Shown one piece after another: positions 42,587 to 52,754 of a stretch of DNA of 64,000 bases. The first letter of the stretch is position 1. Every line of letters begins with the position of its first letter. The position numbers and the translations under genes are program-made. The DNA is from Candidatus Poribacteria bacterium (GTDB taxonomy: Bacteria; Poribacteria; WGA-4E; WGA-3G). Location of the stretch: assembly GCA_009841255.1 (NCBI GenBank), contig VXMD01000026.1, forward strand, positions 91,787-155,786. Direction: 5' to 3'. Under the pieces are notes generated by a model. It did not search any database. It had not been told where the DNA came from and saw only the letters and a program-made list of their open reading frames with translations.

Positions 42587-42707
42587 TGGTTACTGGGAAG
42601 CGTCTTTTTACGAGGTTCATGAAAATCTGGGAAAGCAGATACACTGATACCTATTATATCCCATTTTCTCTTGGAAATACAACGAAAAATTGCGTCCCGA
42701 AAATCTA

Positions 42708-42737
42708 TTGCTTAAAGAAATCTATTTATGTTACAAT
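42708..42737 (+). promoter_or_regulatory. Promoter of glyQS
   Basis: TTGCTT (42708-42713), an 18-nt spacer and TACAAT (42732-42737). It ends 43 bp before the ATG. No T-box features are evident in this short leader. Confidence 0.5.
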
Positions 42738-42780
42738 GAATGAGAATAAACCGAACGGAGCGTAGCAAGAAAAAACAGAT

Positions 42781-45700
42781 ATGACTCTTCAAGAAATAAT
42801 TTTAGCGTTAGAAAAATTTTGGGCAGATCACGGATGCGTCATCCAGCAACCGTGTGATATTGAAGTCGGGGCAGGTACATTTAATCCCGCAACATTTTTG
42901 CGATGTCTCGGTCCAGAACCGTGGCGAGTGGCGTACGTAGAACCTGTGCGACGTCCAACCGACGGCAGATACGCCGAGAACCCTTTCCGTGTCGGGGCAT
43001 ATTATCAATATCAGGTGATACTCAAACCAGCACCGGAGAATGTACTTCCGCTCTATCTTGAGAGCCTCTATCACCTCGGCATTTCACCGCGTAAGAACGA
43101 CATCCGATTCGTGGAAGACGACTGGGAATCGCCGACACTCGGTGCCTCGGGACTCGGCTGGGAGGTCTGGTGGAACGGTGCAGAAGTCACACAATTTACC
43201 TACTTCCAACAGATGGGGAGTATTGATCTCGATCCGATTTGTGCTGAGATTACCTACGGGCTTGAGCGCATTGCACTCTACTTGCAAGATGTCGACGACT
43301 TTTTTGACATCCGCTGGAATGAGCACGTCAATTACGGTGACGTCCACCGGCAGAGTGAGGTGGAATACTCCACTTACAACTTTGAGCGTGCGGATGTAGA
43401 CATGCTTTTTGAATCGTTTGGTACGTATGAAAAGGAGACCCATGCGTGTTTAGATGCAGGGTTAGTGCTACCCGCAACCGATCATGTCTTGAAATGCTCG
43501 CATACCTTCAATATGTTGGACGCACGCGGGGTCATCAGTGTCACGGAACGGGTAAGTTATATCGAGCGCGTCCGACGGCTCGCGCAACGGATAGCACGCG
43601 CCTATGTCAAACAGCGCGAAGAGATGGAACACCCGCTTCTCGGAAAATGGGCGGCAGTAGGCGGGATTTGTAATCCCGACGCTTCTGAAATACAAGAAGA
43701 CGCGCCCCTTACGCAAGAGACCGCTGACCTCCTATTTGAAATCGGCACGGAAGAGATACCTGCGAGTTATGTCCCGCCTGTTCTTGAACAACTGCGCGAG
43801 CTCGCGACGGAATCCCTTACGAACCACAGAGTACCCTTCGGCGAGGTTGAAACACTCGGCACACCGCGTCGTATCACACTCAGTATCAAGGACCTAAAGA
43901 CGCTTCAGGAGAGCCAAGAGACAGAGGTCGTGGGACCTCCCAAACGTATCGCCTATGATGCGAACGGCGAACCGACAAAAGCCGCTATAGGCTTCGCAAA
44001 AACGCAAGGTGTTGAACTCTCGGCACTCCGCATCGTTGAGACCGAACGCGGGGAATATGTCGCTGCCTCCAAACTCGAAAAGGGAGTCCCGACACGAGAA
44101 ATCTTGAAAACGTTGTTGACTGAATGGATTGAAGCCCTCCGCTTTCCGAAAACCATGCGCTGGGAGACCGAATCTGGAGAATCGCGTGCGTTCGCTCGCT
44201 TTGCGCGGCCTATCCGGTGGCTCGTTGCTTTGTTGGGAGATACGGTTGTCGACTGTACTTACGGAGCGGCACGTGCAGGACGGTTAACCTACGGACATCG
44301 ATCCCTGCATCCTGAACCGATAACTTTAACTTCTGCTGACTTAGGCACTTATGTTGAAAAGCTGCGTGCTGTCGGTGTCATCGCTTGCCCAAAAGAGCGT
44401 AGGGACACAATTGAAAGGCAGGTGAGAGACGTTTTGGAGGTCGAGGGAGGTCTTCCAAAGTTAGATGCGGAATTGCTGGATACAGTGAACTACCTCGTGG
44501 AAAACCCACAACCGATCGTCGGGAATTTTAGTGAATCGCATTTGGAAATACCGTCTGAAGTGTTGATTACGGCGATGAAGACGCATCAACGCTATTTTCC
44601 GATGTGGAAAAGTGAGTCCGTGCTCGCCGCGAAGTTTATTACGATTTCCAACGGAACAGACGGCAATATTGACGGGGTTCGACACGGGAATGAACGCGTC
44701 CTCCACGCGAGGCTCAACGATGCTGAGTTCTTCTACAGCGAAGACCAAAAAACCAGCCTCGCCGATAAGGTTGAACGTTTAGGTGCCGTTGTTTTCCACG
44801 CCAAACTCGGTTCACTTTTAGATAAGGCGGAACGGCTTAAAGCGTTAATTCAGTTCATCGGTGCAGAATTGCAGGTGCCGGAAACAACCATTCGTCATGC
44901 AGAACGCGCAGCGTGGCTGTGTAAAGCAGATCTGACGACGCACATGGTTATTGAATTCCCGTCATTGCAAGGAATTACCGGGAAATATTACGCAGAAAAC
45001 GGTGGAGAAGCGGAACCTGTCGCGACGGCTATTGCTGAGCATTACCAACCGCTCGGTGCTGATACGTCGTTACCCGAGACCGAAGTCGGGATGCTTGTTG
45101 CGATTGCCGATAAACTCGACACTATTGTCGGATACTTTGGTATAGAGGAACGACCCACCGGTTCGCAAGACCCATATTCATTACGACGGCATGCCCTCGG
45201 CACAATCCGGATCCTCCAAGACCGGAAGTTGCTGCTGTCTTTAGATGCTGTTGTTGAAAAAGCGATCTCTCTCTATACCGTCGAATTAGCCGATGATACA
45301 CGAGCGAGTATCCTTAACTTCATAAAGGAACGTCAACGCGTTATTTTGTTGGAGACACATCAATATGCGCCGGATCTTGCCGATGCTGTTTTAGCGGTTG
45401 GTGCCGTTGACATCGTTGATATCCTCAAACGTGCCAGGGCACTTGCCGAATTTCGCTTGACACCAAATTTTGAGGAACTGTATAATGCACTCAATCGGGT
45501 CCTGAGAATTTTACCGCCGGACGCTCCAGAAACGGTAGATGCGACGCTGTTGTGCGACGCCGCTGAAAAGCAATTGGCTGACCGTATTACTGAGGCAGAT
45601 CCGCATGTCCATCGAAGCATTCAGGAACGCGACTACGCAAAACTGCTGATGCAACTCGCTACTTTACAACCCGCAATAGACACATTCTTTGATGAAGTCT

Positions 45701-45816
45701 TGGTGATGGCGGAGGAGTCGGCACTACGCGCGAATAGATTGGCGTTATTGAACCAGATCGGGCGGAATATCTACGCTGTCGCAGACCTGACAAAACTCGT
45801 GATCGCTGGAAATTAA
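42781..45816 (+). CDS. glyQS: Glycyl-tRNA synthetase, fused alpha-beta
   Basis: Charges tRNA-Gly. A single 1011-aa chain: residues 1-300 are the alpha subunit ([60 protein letters not shown]); residues about 318-1011 are the beta subunit ([53 protein letters not shown]-terminal DALR-like anticodon domain). The subunits are normally separate; fusion is known in Chlamydiae and some other bacteria. The linker (about 300-317) is short. The Shine-Dalgarno is weak. Confidence 0.95.
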   Translation: MTLQEIILALEKFWADHGCVIQQPCDIEVGAGTFNPATFLRCLGPEPWRVAYVEPVRRPTDGRYAENPFRVGAYYQYQVILKPAPENVLPLYLESLYHLGISPRKNDIRFVEDDWESPTLGASGLGWEVWWNGAEVTQFTYFQQMGSIDLDPICAEITYGLERIALYLQDVDDFFDIRWNEHVNYGDVHRQSEVEYSTYNFERADVDMLFESFGTYEKETHACLDAGLVLPATDHVLKCSHTFNMLDARGVISVTERVSYIERVRRLAQRIARAYVKQREEMEHPLLGKWAAVGGICNPDASEIQEDAPLTQETADLLFEIGTEEIPASYVPPVLEQLRELATESLTNHRVPFGEVETLGTPRRITLSIKDLKTLQESQETEVVGPPKRIAYDANGEPTKAAIGFAKTQGVELSALRIVETERGEYVAASKLEKGVPTREILKTLLTEWIEALRFPKTMRWETESGESRAFARFARPIRWLVALLGDTVVDCTYGAARAGRLTYGHRSLHPEPITLTSADLGTYVEKLRAVGVIACPKERRDTIERQVRDVLEVEGGLPKLDAELLDTVNYLVENPQPIVGNFSESHLEIPSEVLITAMKTHQRYFPMWKSESVLAAKFITISNGTDGNIDGVRHGNERVLHARLNDAEFFYSEDQKTSLADKVERLGAVVFHAKLGSLLDKAERLKALIQFIGAELQVPETTIRHAERAAWLCKADLTTHMVIEFPSLQGITGKYYAENGGEAEPVATAIAEHYQPLGADTSLPETEVGMLVAIADKLDTIVGYFGIEERPTGSQDPYSLRRHALGTIRILQDRKLLLSLDAVVEKAISLYTVELADDTRASILNFIKERQRVILLETHQYAPDLADAVLAVGAVDIVDILKRARALAEFRLTPNFEELYNALNRVLRILPPDAPETVDATLLCDAAEKQLADRITEADPHVHRSIQERDYAKLLMQLATLQPAIDTFFDEVLVMAEESALRANRLALLNQIGRNIYAVADLTKLVIAGN

Positions 45817-45834
45817 ACGTTGGGCCAAAACTGT

Positions 45835-46050
45835 AGCCTGCAACAATACGCAGAAATACGCAGAAATGCCCAAGCAAAAACCCCAAGCAAAAACACGCAG
45901 GCGGATATGGGCAACGCACGTCAAGTTCAAACGCACGCTGTTCCTCCGCAAGGAAAAATTAAAAACCTGCAACATCGGCGCAGGCGGATATACGGGAAGG
46001 CATATTATTTTTCAAAACCGATCTCATCGAACCGCAAGGAAAGTTAAAAA
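45835..46050. repeat. Mosaic repeat copies R8a/R8b, part inverted
   Basis: From 45838 the module reads in reverse (GCAACAATACGCAGAAATAC, CCAAGCAAAAACCCCAAGC). Then plus-oriented parts follow: a terminal box CTCCGCAAGGAAAAATTAAAAA (45944-45965), GCAACATCGGCGCAGGCGGA, TATACGGGAAGGCA and a second box CGAACCGCAAGGAAAGTT plus AAAAAT ending at the ATG at 46052. The palindromic GCCTGCAAC / GTTGCAGGC ends make this copy look foldback-like. It supplies the RBS of the HEAT-repeat gene. Confidence 0.7.
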
Positions 46051-46051
46051 T

Positions 46052-49000
46052 ATGAAAATCTGTATCCATCTCTCACTCATTATGGCTATTGTTCTCGTGA
46101 TAGGGTGTGGCGAGAAAGAGAACAGGGACATTATTGAAGCACGAGCCGCTATTGTTCGCGCGGATTATGCTGCCGCACAAGCGGCACTTCAGAGGACGGA
46201 CGCTGGAAATCAGGAGGCGCGACATCTGAAGGCTTTCTTACAAAACCGGACGCGCACCGAGGCAGAAGGTTGGCACCAAGCCATTGCACAATCGAATGCT
46301 TATCTTGAAACGTTGGCAGCGGACATCCTCGCTATCTCGTTGATGGAAGATCCGGATTCTGACGAACTTGATCGACAGGAAAGACTTGTACGTTCGCAGA
46401 ATTCCATCTCTGGACTCTTTGTTATATCGCTTGCTGAAGCGGTCGAAAAGCGCGCAGAATTGCTCTCTGAACTTGTAGCACATGAGGAGGCGGCTGTGGT
46501 TATAGGGCTTTTAGCCGCAGAAAAATGCTATCAACCCAAGGTGCTCGCAACGGTCTCGGAACTCCGGGCAAAGCTTGGAGATGGAGACGCCGTTGTTGAA
46601 CGTTTACGGCAGGCGATACACCATAAGGATACAGCCATACAAAAAGAGGCGATCCGTTATCTCGGTGCGATGCGAAACCCTGAACTTATCCCGACTTTTG
46701 AAGACGTTCTCGCCAAAGCCGAGAATGCCCCTGAAGTCGCCTACACAGCAATTGTCGCACTTGAACAATCCATCGGTGTCGTAGGGGTTGGGTTACCCAA
46801 CCCTTACGCAGCCATTGTGCCGGGGTTGCAACTCGCCCTCAGAAACAACAGTGCGCAGGTTCGGATGCACGCTGCTAAACTCCTGGGGAGCATCCAGACG
46901 GAAACGGTTGTTCCCGATCTCGTCCGGCTTCTCGCAGATCCGAACAGTTACGTCAAAGATACGGCTATAGGTGCCCTGAATCGTATCGGAGAACCCGCCG
47001 TTGCGCCGTTACTTGAGGTGTTGGACACGGGGGCGCGAAACCTCATTCCTGATGAGGATACCGGTTTTGCGACTGAATATCAGTACATCGCGAGTGCTTA
47101 TATTGATGGCTTATGGATGAAGAAGTATAGAATCGGAACCTTATCAGCCACAATCCAAGCATTGGGGTTACTCAAATCCAAAGATGGGGTAGAAGCACTC
47201 ATAGACGAGTTAGCAAACGAGGAGTTGCAAGATGAGGCATTAGCGGCACTCGTTGAGATGCGCGGCGTTGCTGTTCTACCGATGATTGATGCGCTCAAGA
47301 ACGAGACGGACGAAATTCGGGTCAAGGTTACAGATGCACTTGGACAAATCGGTGATCGGCGCGCAATCGTTCCACTCATTGAAGCATTAGACGGTGATCC
47401 ATACAAAGAGGTGAAGGCACTTGCCGCAGTCGGGCTCGGTAATATACGGGCACGTGGCGCGAATAACAGGGCGGTCATCGCTCTCACGAATGCTCTCTCT
47501 TATGACGACACTACCGCGACAAACGCCGCAGAAGCGCTCGGAAAAATCGGTGTATCCACGGAAGATGCCGTTCAAAAGTTGATTATCATAGCGATGGAAA
47601 AACAGATGCGTGAGACTTTACGCATCGCCGCTCTTACGGCACTCTGGCGACTCAAACCTGAGGAAGCAACGCAGCCGATGTTACTGCTGATGTTCAGTGA
47701 CGAGACGAGTCCCGTCATACGGGCAAACGCCGTCAAGGTGCTGAGTCGAATCCAAGCGCCTGAATCGATCCCTGTGTTACTTTGGGTTCTTTCCACACAA
47801 TTTGACGAAATTTCAGATTTTCAACGGCACATGAAGCGCGAGTACAAAACGCTGGACAGGCTCCGAACACAAGTTGACGCCTTCCAGATTCAATGGACAT
47901 CTGACTATCCACGCGCAAACTATCGGACATGGGGTGAACTCAAACCGATTCCGAGTCTTGTTCGGAGTGAGGTTGCTCGAGCACTCGGTATCATCAAGGG
48001 GGACACTGTCGTAGAACCTCTGGCAAACGCACTTCGGGACGATGGACGCGCAACCGTGCGGCAAAGCGCCGCGTGGGCATTCGGTGAAGTCAAGGGTGAT
48101 ATTGCGACTGCTGCGCTTATCACTGCATTGAAGAAAGATAAACAGGGTGCTGTCCGACAGGAAGCAGCAATCGCACTTGGAAAAATAAAAGGTCAGAAGG
48201 TGGTCGCACCTCTGATAGATGTTCTGAAAAACGATAAATATGAAACGACGCGCTTTCAAGCCGCAAAGGCACTCCTAGAGATTCAAGCCGGAGATAAAGG
48301 GCTTGTTGATATTATCAAGAAGGGCTTGGGGAGTTTTGATGATGGATACGAGGTGCAATCTGTCCAAGACCAGGTCATTGCCTCATTAATCAAAGATAAC
48401 AACATTCCAACAGCCCAATTTGCACTCGACGCTCTTAAATCTGCGGATGATGAGTGGGTACGATGGGCACTCGTCCATATCATCGGAGCGAGTGCGAAAA
48501 AGGTTGCCGTTGATGCAATGCTGGCGGAATTGGAAAATCCGAGCTATGTCGTTCGTAGACGCGCCGCAGAGTCGTTAGGGGGTTACAAAGAGCGTCGAGT
48601 TGTTGAACCGTTGATTGCTGTTCTCGAAAATATGGATGAGATGAAATCCGTTCGTGCGGCGGCGGCAGTTTCCTTGGGCGCGCTTAAAGATGAACGTGCC
48701 TCCGCATCACTGCTAACTGCACTCTCCGATGAAAATGCCGAAATTCGGTTGCAAGCCGCTGTTGCTTTAGGGAAGCTCAAGGATGCTAAAGCGGTTGTAC
48801 AACTCAGTGAGATTGTTGAAAATCCGCTGGAGTTGGATACTGTCCGCGATGCCGCCGTGGCAGCGCTCGGCAATATTGGGGTTAAATCCGCTGAAGATGT
48901 ATTAATTCGCGCTTTAGATATCCGAGTCGGGAATATCTCAAAGAACGCTGTTGTTGCTTTGGGCAAACTCGAAAGTGAGGCAGCAATTCCTGATTTAATT

Positions 49001-49897
49001 GCTATTTTGGAAGACCAGCAAATCGCATTGGATGCGAGTACGGATGCGTTGGCGAAGGCTTCTGCCCGGACAAAAGCCGCAACAGCACTCGGTGAAATTG
49101 GAGGCGCCCGTGCCGCTGAAGCGATTGCAAGACGGCTTGCTGACGATACCGAATATATCGTTGCACTTGAGGATGCCGCAAACAGAAAAGCCATCGGTGC
49201 AGACGATTTGAAACGGAATTGGAGTTGGGAAGTCTTCGTCAACGCCGCTAAAAAACTGGACTTACCGGCATTCGTTGCACCGATAATGGTAGTCCGTGCG
49301 AATGATGAATGGGAAAATCACCAAGTCAGGAATGCCGCAATGGTCGCGCTGGGTAGGTGTAAAACATCTGATGTCACTTTGGACCTTGCACAGCTCAAAC
49401 AGCGGTTGGTTGATCCAGATGTGGACACCCGAAAGGCGACAGCACTTAGCGTTGGACAAGCCGGAATGAGTGAACTTATTCCAGAACTGGTTCAGATCAT
49501 GAAGGGTGAAACCGAATCTAATCATGATGTTCGCCGAGCGGCAACGCAGGGGCTTGGTGAATTGGCTGATGAAACAACGACCGATGCGCTTATCGCGGTA
49601 ATGAACAACGATGAAAATCACGTCGAAATTCGCCGTGACGCCTCGCGGGCGTTGGGCAAAATCGGGACAGACAAGGCAGTAACGGCGTTGGTCGAAAAGT
49701 TAACAGCACTGCATGAAGCCCAAATTACAAGAGGTTTCCGTCTTGATGCCATCAAGGCACTTGGAGAGGCTAAAAATTTGAAGGCAGTCGCACTACTTGA
49801 GTTGGTTCTCCAGGATCAGGACGCTGAGATTCACTTCCAAGCGGCAGCCGCACTCTTTGAAATTACAGGTGAAGGCTACGGCTATAACCGGTTGTAA
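46052..49897 (+). CDS. Giant HEAT-repeat (PBS lyase-type) lipoprotein
   Basis: A 1281-aa predicted lipoprotein: signal ICIHLSLIMAIVLVIGC with a Cys lipobox, then a helical start and more than twenty HEAT-like repeats of about 31 residues (VARALGIIKGDTVVEPLANA, AAWAFGEVKGDIATAALITA, AAVALGKLKDAKAVVQLSEI). A longer non-repeat stretch (FQRHMKREYKTLDRLRTQVD) interrupts the superhelix. These folds serve as protein-binding scaffolds; here it would be membrane-anchored outside the cytoplasm. The start at 46052 follows the repeat box; upstream in-frame codons are repeat sequence. Confidence 0.88.
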   Translation: MKICIHLSLIMAIVLVIGCGEKENRDIIEARAAIVRADYAAAQAALQRTDAGNQEARHLKAFLQNRTRTEAEGWHQAIAQSNAYLETLAADILAISLMEDPDSDELDRQERLVRSQNSISGLFVISLAEAVEKRAELLSELVAHEEAAVVIGLLAAEKCYQPKVLATVSELRAKLGDGDAVVERLRQAIHHKDTAIQKEAIRYLGAMRNPELIPTFEDVLAKAENAPEVAYTAIVALEQSIGVVGVGLPNPYAAIVPGLQLALRNNSAQVRMHAAKLLGSIQTETVVPDLVRLLADPNSYVKDTAIGALNRIGEPAVAPLLEVLDTGARNLIPDEDTGFATEYQYIASAYIDGLWMKKYRIGTLSATIQALGLLKSKDGVEALIDELANEELQDEALAALVEMRGVAVLPMIDALKNETDEIRVKVTDALGQIGDRRAIVPLIEALDGDPYKEVKALAAVGLGNIRARGANNRAVIALTNALSYDDTTATNAAEALGKIGVSTEDAVQKLIIIAMEKQMRETLRIAALTALWRLKPEEATQPMLLLMFSDETSPVIRANAVKVLSRIQAPESIPVLLWVLSTQFDEISDFQRHMKREYKTLDRLRTQVDAFQIQWTSDYPRANYRTWGELKPIPSLVRSEVARALGIIKGDTVVEPLANALRDDGRATVRQSAAWAFGEVKGDIATAALITALKKDKQGAVRQEAAIALGKIKGQKVVAPLIDVLKNDKYETTRFQAAKALLEIQAGDKGLVDIIKKGLGSFDDGYEVQSVQDQVIASLIKDNNIPTAQFALDALKSADDEWVRWALVHIIGASAKKVAVDAMLAELENPSYVVRRRAAESLGGYKERRVVEPLIAVLENMDEMKSVRAAAAVSLGALKDERASASLLTALSDENAEIRLQAAVALGKLKDAKAVVQLSEIVENPLELDTVRDAAVAALGNIGVKSAEDVLIRALDIRVGNISKNAVVALGKLESEAAIPDLIAILEDQQIALDASTDALAKASARTKAATALGEIGGARAAEAIARRLADDTEYIVALEDAANRKAIGADDLKRNWSWEVFVNAAKKLDLPAFVAPIMVVRANDEWENHQVRNAAMVALGRCKTSDVTLDLAQLKQRLVDPDVDTRKATALSVGQAGMSELIPELVQIMKGETESNHDVRRAATQGLGELADETTTDALIAVMNNDENHVEIRRDASRALGKIGTDKAVTALVEKLTALHEAQITRGFRLDAIKALGEAKNLKAVALLELVLQDQDAEIHFQAAAALFEITGEGYGYNRL

Positions 49898-49927
49898 GAG
49901 TTTTTAATAAGTTGGATAACTTGTAGA

Positions 49928-49944
49928 CGCGAACTGTGTTCGCG
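49928..49944 (+). repeat. Gene-end hairpin
   Basis: TTGTAGA then CGCGAAC and GTTCGCG pair around TGT, 31 bp after the HEAT-repeat stop codon and just upstream of mosaic repeat R9. Same family as 39234 and 51268. Confidence 0.45.
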
Positions 49945-49954
49945 ATTCTTTACC

Positions 49955-50070
49955 AAAAACCGTAGCCCGTAACGAAGCGGAGGGGTTTTTGCTTGGGTGT
50001 TTCTTCAGATTTAAGGAAAACACTTCAAAATCCTAACCTACGCCGTTTCTCCGCAAGGTAAGATTAAAAA
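49955..50070 (+). repeat. Mosaic repeat copy R9
   Basis: The full module order is visible: AAAACCGTAGCCCGTAACGA, GGAGGGGTTTTTGCTTGGG, TTCTTCAGATTTAAGGAAAA, CACTTCAAAATCCTAACCTA, TTTCTCCGCAAGG and TAAGATTAAAAA. It is followed by a separate AGGAG and the ATG at 50082, so here the gene has its own Shine-Dalgarno behind the box. Confidence 0.8.
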
Positions 50071-50081
50071 AGGAGATTTTT

Positions 50082-50405
50082 ATGGCTTTTTTTGAACTAC
50101 GACAGTACAGAACGAAACCCGGTCAACGTGAGAATTGGGTGAAATACATGGAAGAAACGGTCCTGCCGTTCCAAATTTCTAAAGGAATGGTTGTGATTGG
50201 CAGTTTCATCGGTGAAGAAGAGGACGACCTTTACGTCTGGATTCGGCGGTTTGAGAGTGAGGCGCAGCGTGAGCAACTCTACGCAGCGGTTTATGAAGAC
50301 GATCGGTGGCTAAATGAAATGTCACCCCGCGTCGGCGAACTGATCGATAGAGAACAGATCGTTGTCACACGACTGGAACCTACCTCACGCTCGGCACATC
50401 AGTAA
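50082..50405 (+). CDS. NIPSNAP family protein
   Basis: A 107-aa ferredoxin-like (dimeric alpha+beta barrel) protein: FFELRQYRTKPGQRENWVKY, VVIGSFIGEEEDDLYVWIRR and RVGELIDREQIVVTRLEP. NIPSNAP-type proteins often accompany PhyH and sugar-acid genes in uncultured bacteria; the biochemical role is unknown. AGGAG is 6-7 nt before the ATG. The next gene, PhyH, follows after 54 bp and is likely co-transcribed. Confidence 0.85.
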   Translation: MAFFELRQYRTKPGQRENWVKYMEETVLPFQISKGMVVIGSFIGEEEDDLYVWIRRFESEAQREQLYAAVYEDDRWLNEMSPRVGELIDREQIVVTRLEPTSRSAHQ

Positions 50406-50417
50406 ACCAGAGACTAC

Positions 50418-50434
50418 GGCACACTGCGTGTGCC
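50418..50434. repeat. Short hairpin repeat, GGCACAC family
   Basis: GGCACAC and GTGTGCC pair around TGC, in the gap before the PhyH start. It is the inverted counterpart of 17030-17046. Confidence 0.5.
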
Positions 50435-50459
50435 TGCTACCTTTAACGGAGGTGTCTCA

Positions 50460-51206
50460 ATGGGTCCTGAAGAAAAATATCTGTTCGACCTTTGGGGGTA
50501 TGTGAACATCGAAAACGTCTTAGGGACAGACGAACTCGCGGAACTCAATGCCCTCATTGATGCACAAGATTACCCAGATCCGGTAGATGATGATGTTTAT
50601 TCGCAGAGGTTCGGCGGATTCTTGAGTTGGGAGAACGATGCGTTCCGTAAACTCCTCAACCACCCGCGTATTATGCCGTTCTTAGCGGAGATCGTCGGTC
50701 CAAAATTCCGGTTGGATCACGTCTACGGCATCTTGATGATAGAGGGGAACCCGGGTGGAATGCTTCACGGGGGTGGAACACCATACGACCCAGCGCAGTA
50801 TTACGTCTTCCGAAACGATCGGATGTATAACGGATTAACCGTTGTGTCGTGGGCTTTAACGGATATGCTTCCCGGACATGGTGGTTTCTGTTGTATCCCG
50901 GGTAGCCATAAGAGCAACTATCCGTGTCCGGCGGAGTTCCGACCCGTGGAGGACAACGAGACGTGTATGGCACCCGTGCATCAGAAAGCGGGGGATGTCG
51001 TCATTTTCACAGAGGCATTGACGCACGGCACGCTCCCTTGGACGACTTCGCACGAACGCCGCTCTATTCTGTTCAAATACTCACCGGGACATGCCTCGTG
51101 GGGACAAGGCAGATACGACGATGAACTTCGCAACCTCATGTCAGACGAGGATCAGAAGTTGATGCTTGAACCACCTTACGTTGCGAGTCGCAAACCGGTG
51201 GTCTAA
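50460..51206 (+). CDS. Phytanoyl-CoA dioxygenase family protein
   Basis: The third PhyH paralogue, 248 aa from the ATG at 50460 (GGAGG 6-7 nt upstream). GYVNIENVL is at the start, GMLHGGGTPYDP sits at the position of the first iron ligands, GHGGFCCIPGSHKSNYPCPA is the typical strand, and FTEALTHGTLPWTTSHERRS holds the distal His and the 2-oxoglutarate Arg. The HxD motif is not clearly conserved (HGG in this region), so iron binding differs or the residue lies elsewhere. Confidence 0.82.
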   Translation: MGPEEKYLFDLWGYVNIENVLGTDELAELNALIDAQDYPDPVDDDVYSQRFGGFLSWENDAFRKLLNHPRIMPFLAEIVGPKFRLDHVYGILMIEGNPGGMLHGGGTPYDPAQYYVFRNDRMYNGLTVVSWALTDMLPGHGGFCCIPGSHKSNYPCPAEFRPVEDNETCMAPVHQKAGDVVIFTEALTHGTLPWTTSHERRSILFKYSPGHASWGQGRYDDELRNLMSDEDQKLMLEPPYVASRKPVV

Positions 51207-51267
51207 GGCGTAAATTGGGTTAAACCCATTGAAATTTGCGCGGGGAGCGCATTGCGCATCCGTTGCT

Positions 51268-51288
51268 GGCGAGGTTTGTAACCTCGCC
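51268..51288. terminator. Perfect hairpin between convergent genes
   Basis: GGCGAGGTT and AACCTCGCC pair perfectly (9 bp) around TGT, between the convergent PhyH and dehydratase genes. It could stop transcription from either side, but no T run follows. It belongs to the gene-end hairpin family. Confidence 0.45.
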
Positions 51289-51323
51289 TGACGAAAACTG
51301 ACAACTGAAAACCGACAATTGAT

Positions 51324-52469
51324 CTACCAATCCGCCACGCTGCCGTCGGTGTCGTAATAGAATTCGCCACCGAGCTCTTCTGGATAGGTATCACGTATCC
51401 GTTCTGCTTCCTTTTCATCAATTTCAAAACCGAGCCCCGGCTTTGTCGGCAATTCAATGTGACCATTTGTAACGTGCCACTCGTCAACCAACAAGCCCGC
51501 CCCTAAACCATCATCGATCTGTTCTTGAATTAGGAAATTCGGGACAACGGCATCAACGTGAAGGGAAGCGGAGAAGGCGACGGGGCCAATCGCACAATGC
51601 GGAGCGATGTGCATATAGTAGACCTCCGCCATGTTCGCAATCTTTTTCAGTTCAGTAATGCCGCCAGTGTGTGAAGTATCGGGCTGTAGGTAAGCGACCG
51701 CCTGTTTCTCAAACACCTCTCGGAAACCCCAGCGGGTGAGTAGACGTTCTCCAGTTGCGATTGGGAACGGCACATGGTCGGACACCTGCTTGAGTGCGTC
51801 AACATTCTCTTGTGGGATAGGTTCTTCGACGAACATTGGACGCATCCCTTTAAGTTCGTGACAGATTTCAATTGCAAGGGCAGGGGTCATCTTACCGTGA
51901 AAATCGAAAGCGAGTTCGACATCGGGTCCCACCCATTCACGCATGAGGTAGGCACGCTCCACAAATTCATCAATTACTGCAGGAGGTTCATGCCCACGCC
52001 ATTTACCACCGGGACCGCTTTTAAACGCTGTGTAGCCACCTTTTTGCTGTAAGAATTCGAGGCGTTCCTTGGCAGTTGCCTTTCCTTCATCTGTCAGACT
52101 TCCAATGCCCCAGTGTGCGTAAACACGGATGCGATCGCGCACAGCACCCCCCAATAATTCGTAGGTGGGCACACCGTAGGACTTCCCAGCGATGTCCCAC
52201 AACGCCTGATCGATACCGGACAAAGCAGACATGAGAATATTTCCGCCTCTGAAAAAGGCAGAGCGGTAAACATGCTGCCAATGGTGTTCAATGCGGAGCG
52301 GGTCTTTGCCAATAAAGTAATCGGCAAGTTCTTCGACTGCCGCCCAGGTACTCTTGGGTTTCCCTTCAAGTGTAGTTTCTCCCCATCCGACGATGCCGGT
52401 ATCCGTTGTAATTTTCACGAGACGCATCCGACGACGTGGGTAGAATTGTTCAATCTTCGCAATTTTCAT
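51324..52469 (-). CDS. Enolase-superfamily (mandelate racemase/galactonate dehydratase-like) protein
   Basis: A 381-aa member of the MR/MLE group, close to D-galactonate dehydratase. The N-terminal capping domain has KITTDTGIVGWGETTLEGK; the barrel contains AFDFHGKMTPALAIEI (first Mg2+ Asp with His), FVEEPIPQENVDALKQ (second ligand), IATGERLLTRWGF (third ligand, Glu) and YMHIAPHCAIGPVAFSA (catalytic His). It dehydrates a sugar acid; the exact acid is unknown. The ATG at 52469 is used (AGGAGG 15 nt upstream; longer forms are non-homologous). Confidence 0.9.
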   Translation of the reverse strand: MKIAKIEQFYPRRRMRLVKITTDTGIVGWGETTLEGKPKSTWAAVEELADYFIGKDPLRIEHHWQHVYRSAFFRGGNILMSALSGIDQALWDIAGKSYGVPTYELLGGAVRDRIRVYAHWGIGSLTDEGKATAKERLEFLQQKGGYTAFKSGPGGKWRGHEPPAVIDEFVERAYLMREWVGPDVELAFDFHGKMTPALAIEICHELKGMRPMFVEEPIPQENVDALKQVSDHVPFPIATGERLLTRWGFREVFEKQAVAYLQPDTSHTGGITELKKIANMAEVYYMHIAPHCAIGPVAFSASLHVDAVVPNFLIQEQIDDGLGAGLLVDEWHVTNGHIELPTKPGLGFEIDEKEAERIRDTYPEELGGEFYYDTDGSVADW

Positions 52470-52487
52470 TTTTTTAACTATGGCCTC

Positions 52488-52580
52488 CTGGACTGCTCTC
52501 CAAATGTAAAGCAAAGACAAATTATGCCATTTAAGGCATAATTTCATTACGAGCAGGTTTCTGGTTAAGTCTCGACTGAA
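52488..52580 (-). repeat. Inverted mosaic-repeat portion with palindrome
   Basis: Contains CTGGACTGCTCTCC, TGTAAAGCAAAGACA, the palindrome AAATTATGCC / GGCATAATTT (52519-52544), CATTACGAGCAGG and TTTCTGGTTA. It matches R4 in reverse (20811-20860) and 5753-5803 in sense without the palindrome. Confidence 0.6.
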
Positions 52581-52618
52581 ATAAGGGATATGTACAGTTT
52601 TTTCAGATTCTTCGTAGG

Positions 52619-52715
52619 GTCAAAAGCCGTAGCACGTAACGAAGTGGAGTGCGGATTTGAGGAACGCACTTCAAAGTTCTAGCGTCCGTTGTTTCCCCGC
52701 AAGGAAACTTAAAAA
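52619..52715 (+). repeat. Mosaic repeat copy R10
   Basis: AAAAGCCGTAGCACGTAACG, GTGGAGTGCGGATTTGAGGA, CGCACTTCAAAG and the box CCCCGCAAGGAAACTTAAAAA. It is followed 40 bp later by a second copy in the same orientation, forming a tandem. Confidence 0.75.
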
Positions 52716-52754
52716 GCGCTTTTTGTCTAACAAAGGCTGTCTCTTAAGGTAGCC

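Noticed and set aside
45866-46051. Longer start of the HEAT-repeat lipoprotein through the repeat region
   Set aside because: It would bury the lipoprotein signal behind 62 basic residues; the ATG at 46052 with the box RBS fits better.
48583-49242. Long minus-strand frame within the HEAT-repeat gene
   Set aside because: It is a composition effect of the Ala/Leu-rich repeats on the other strand.
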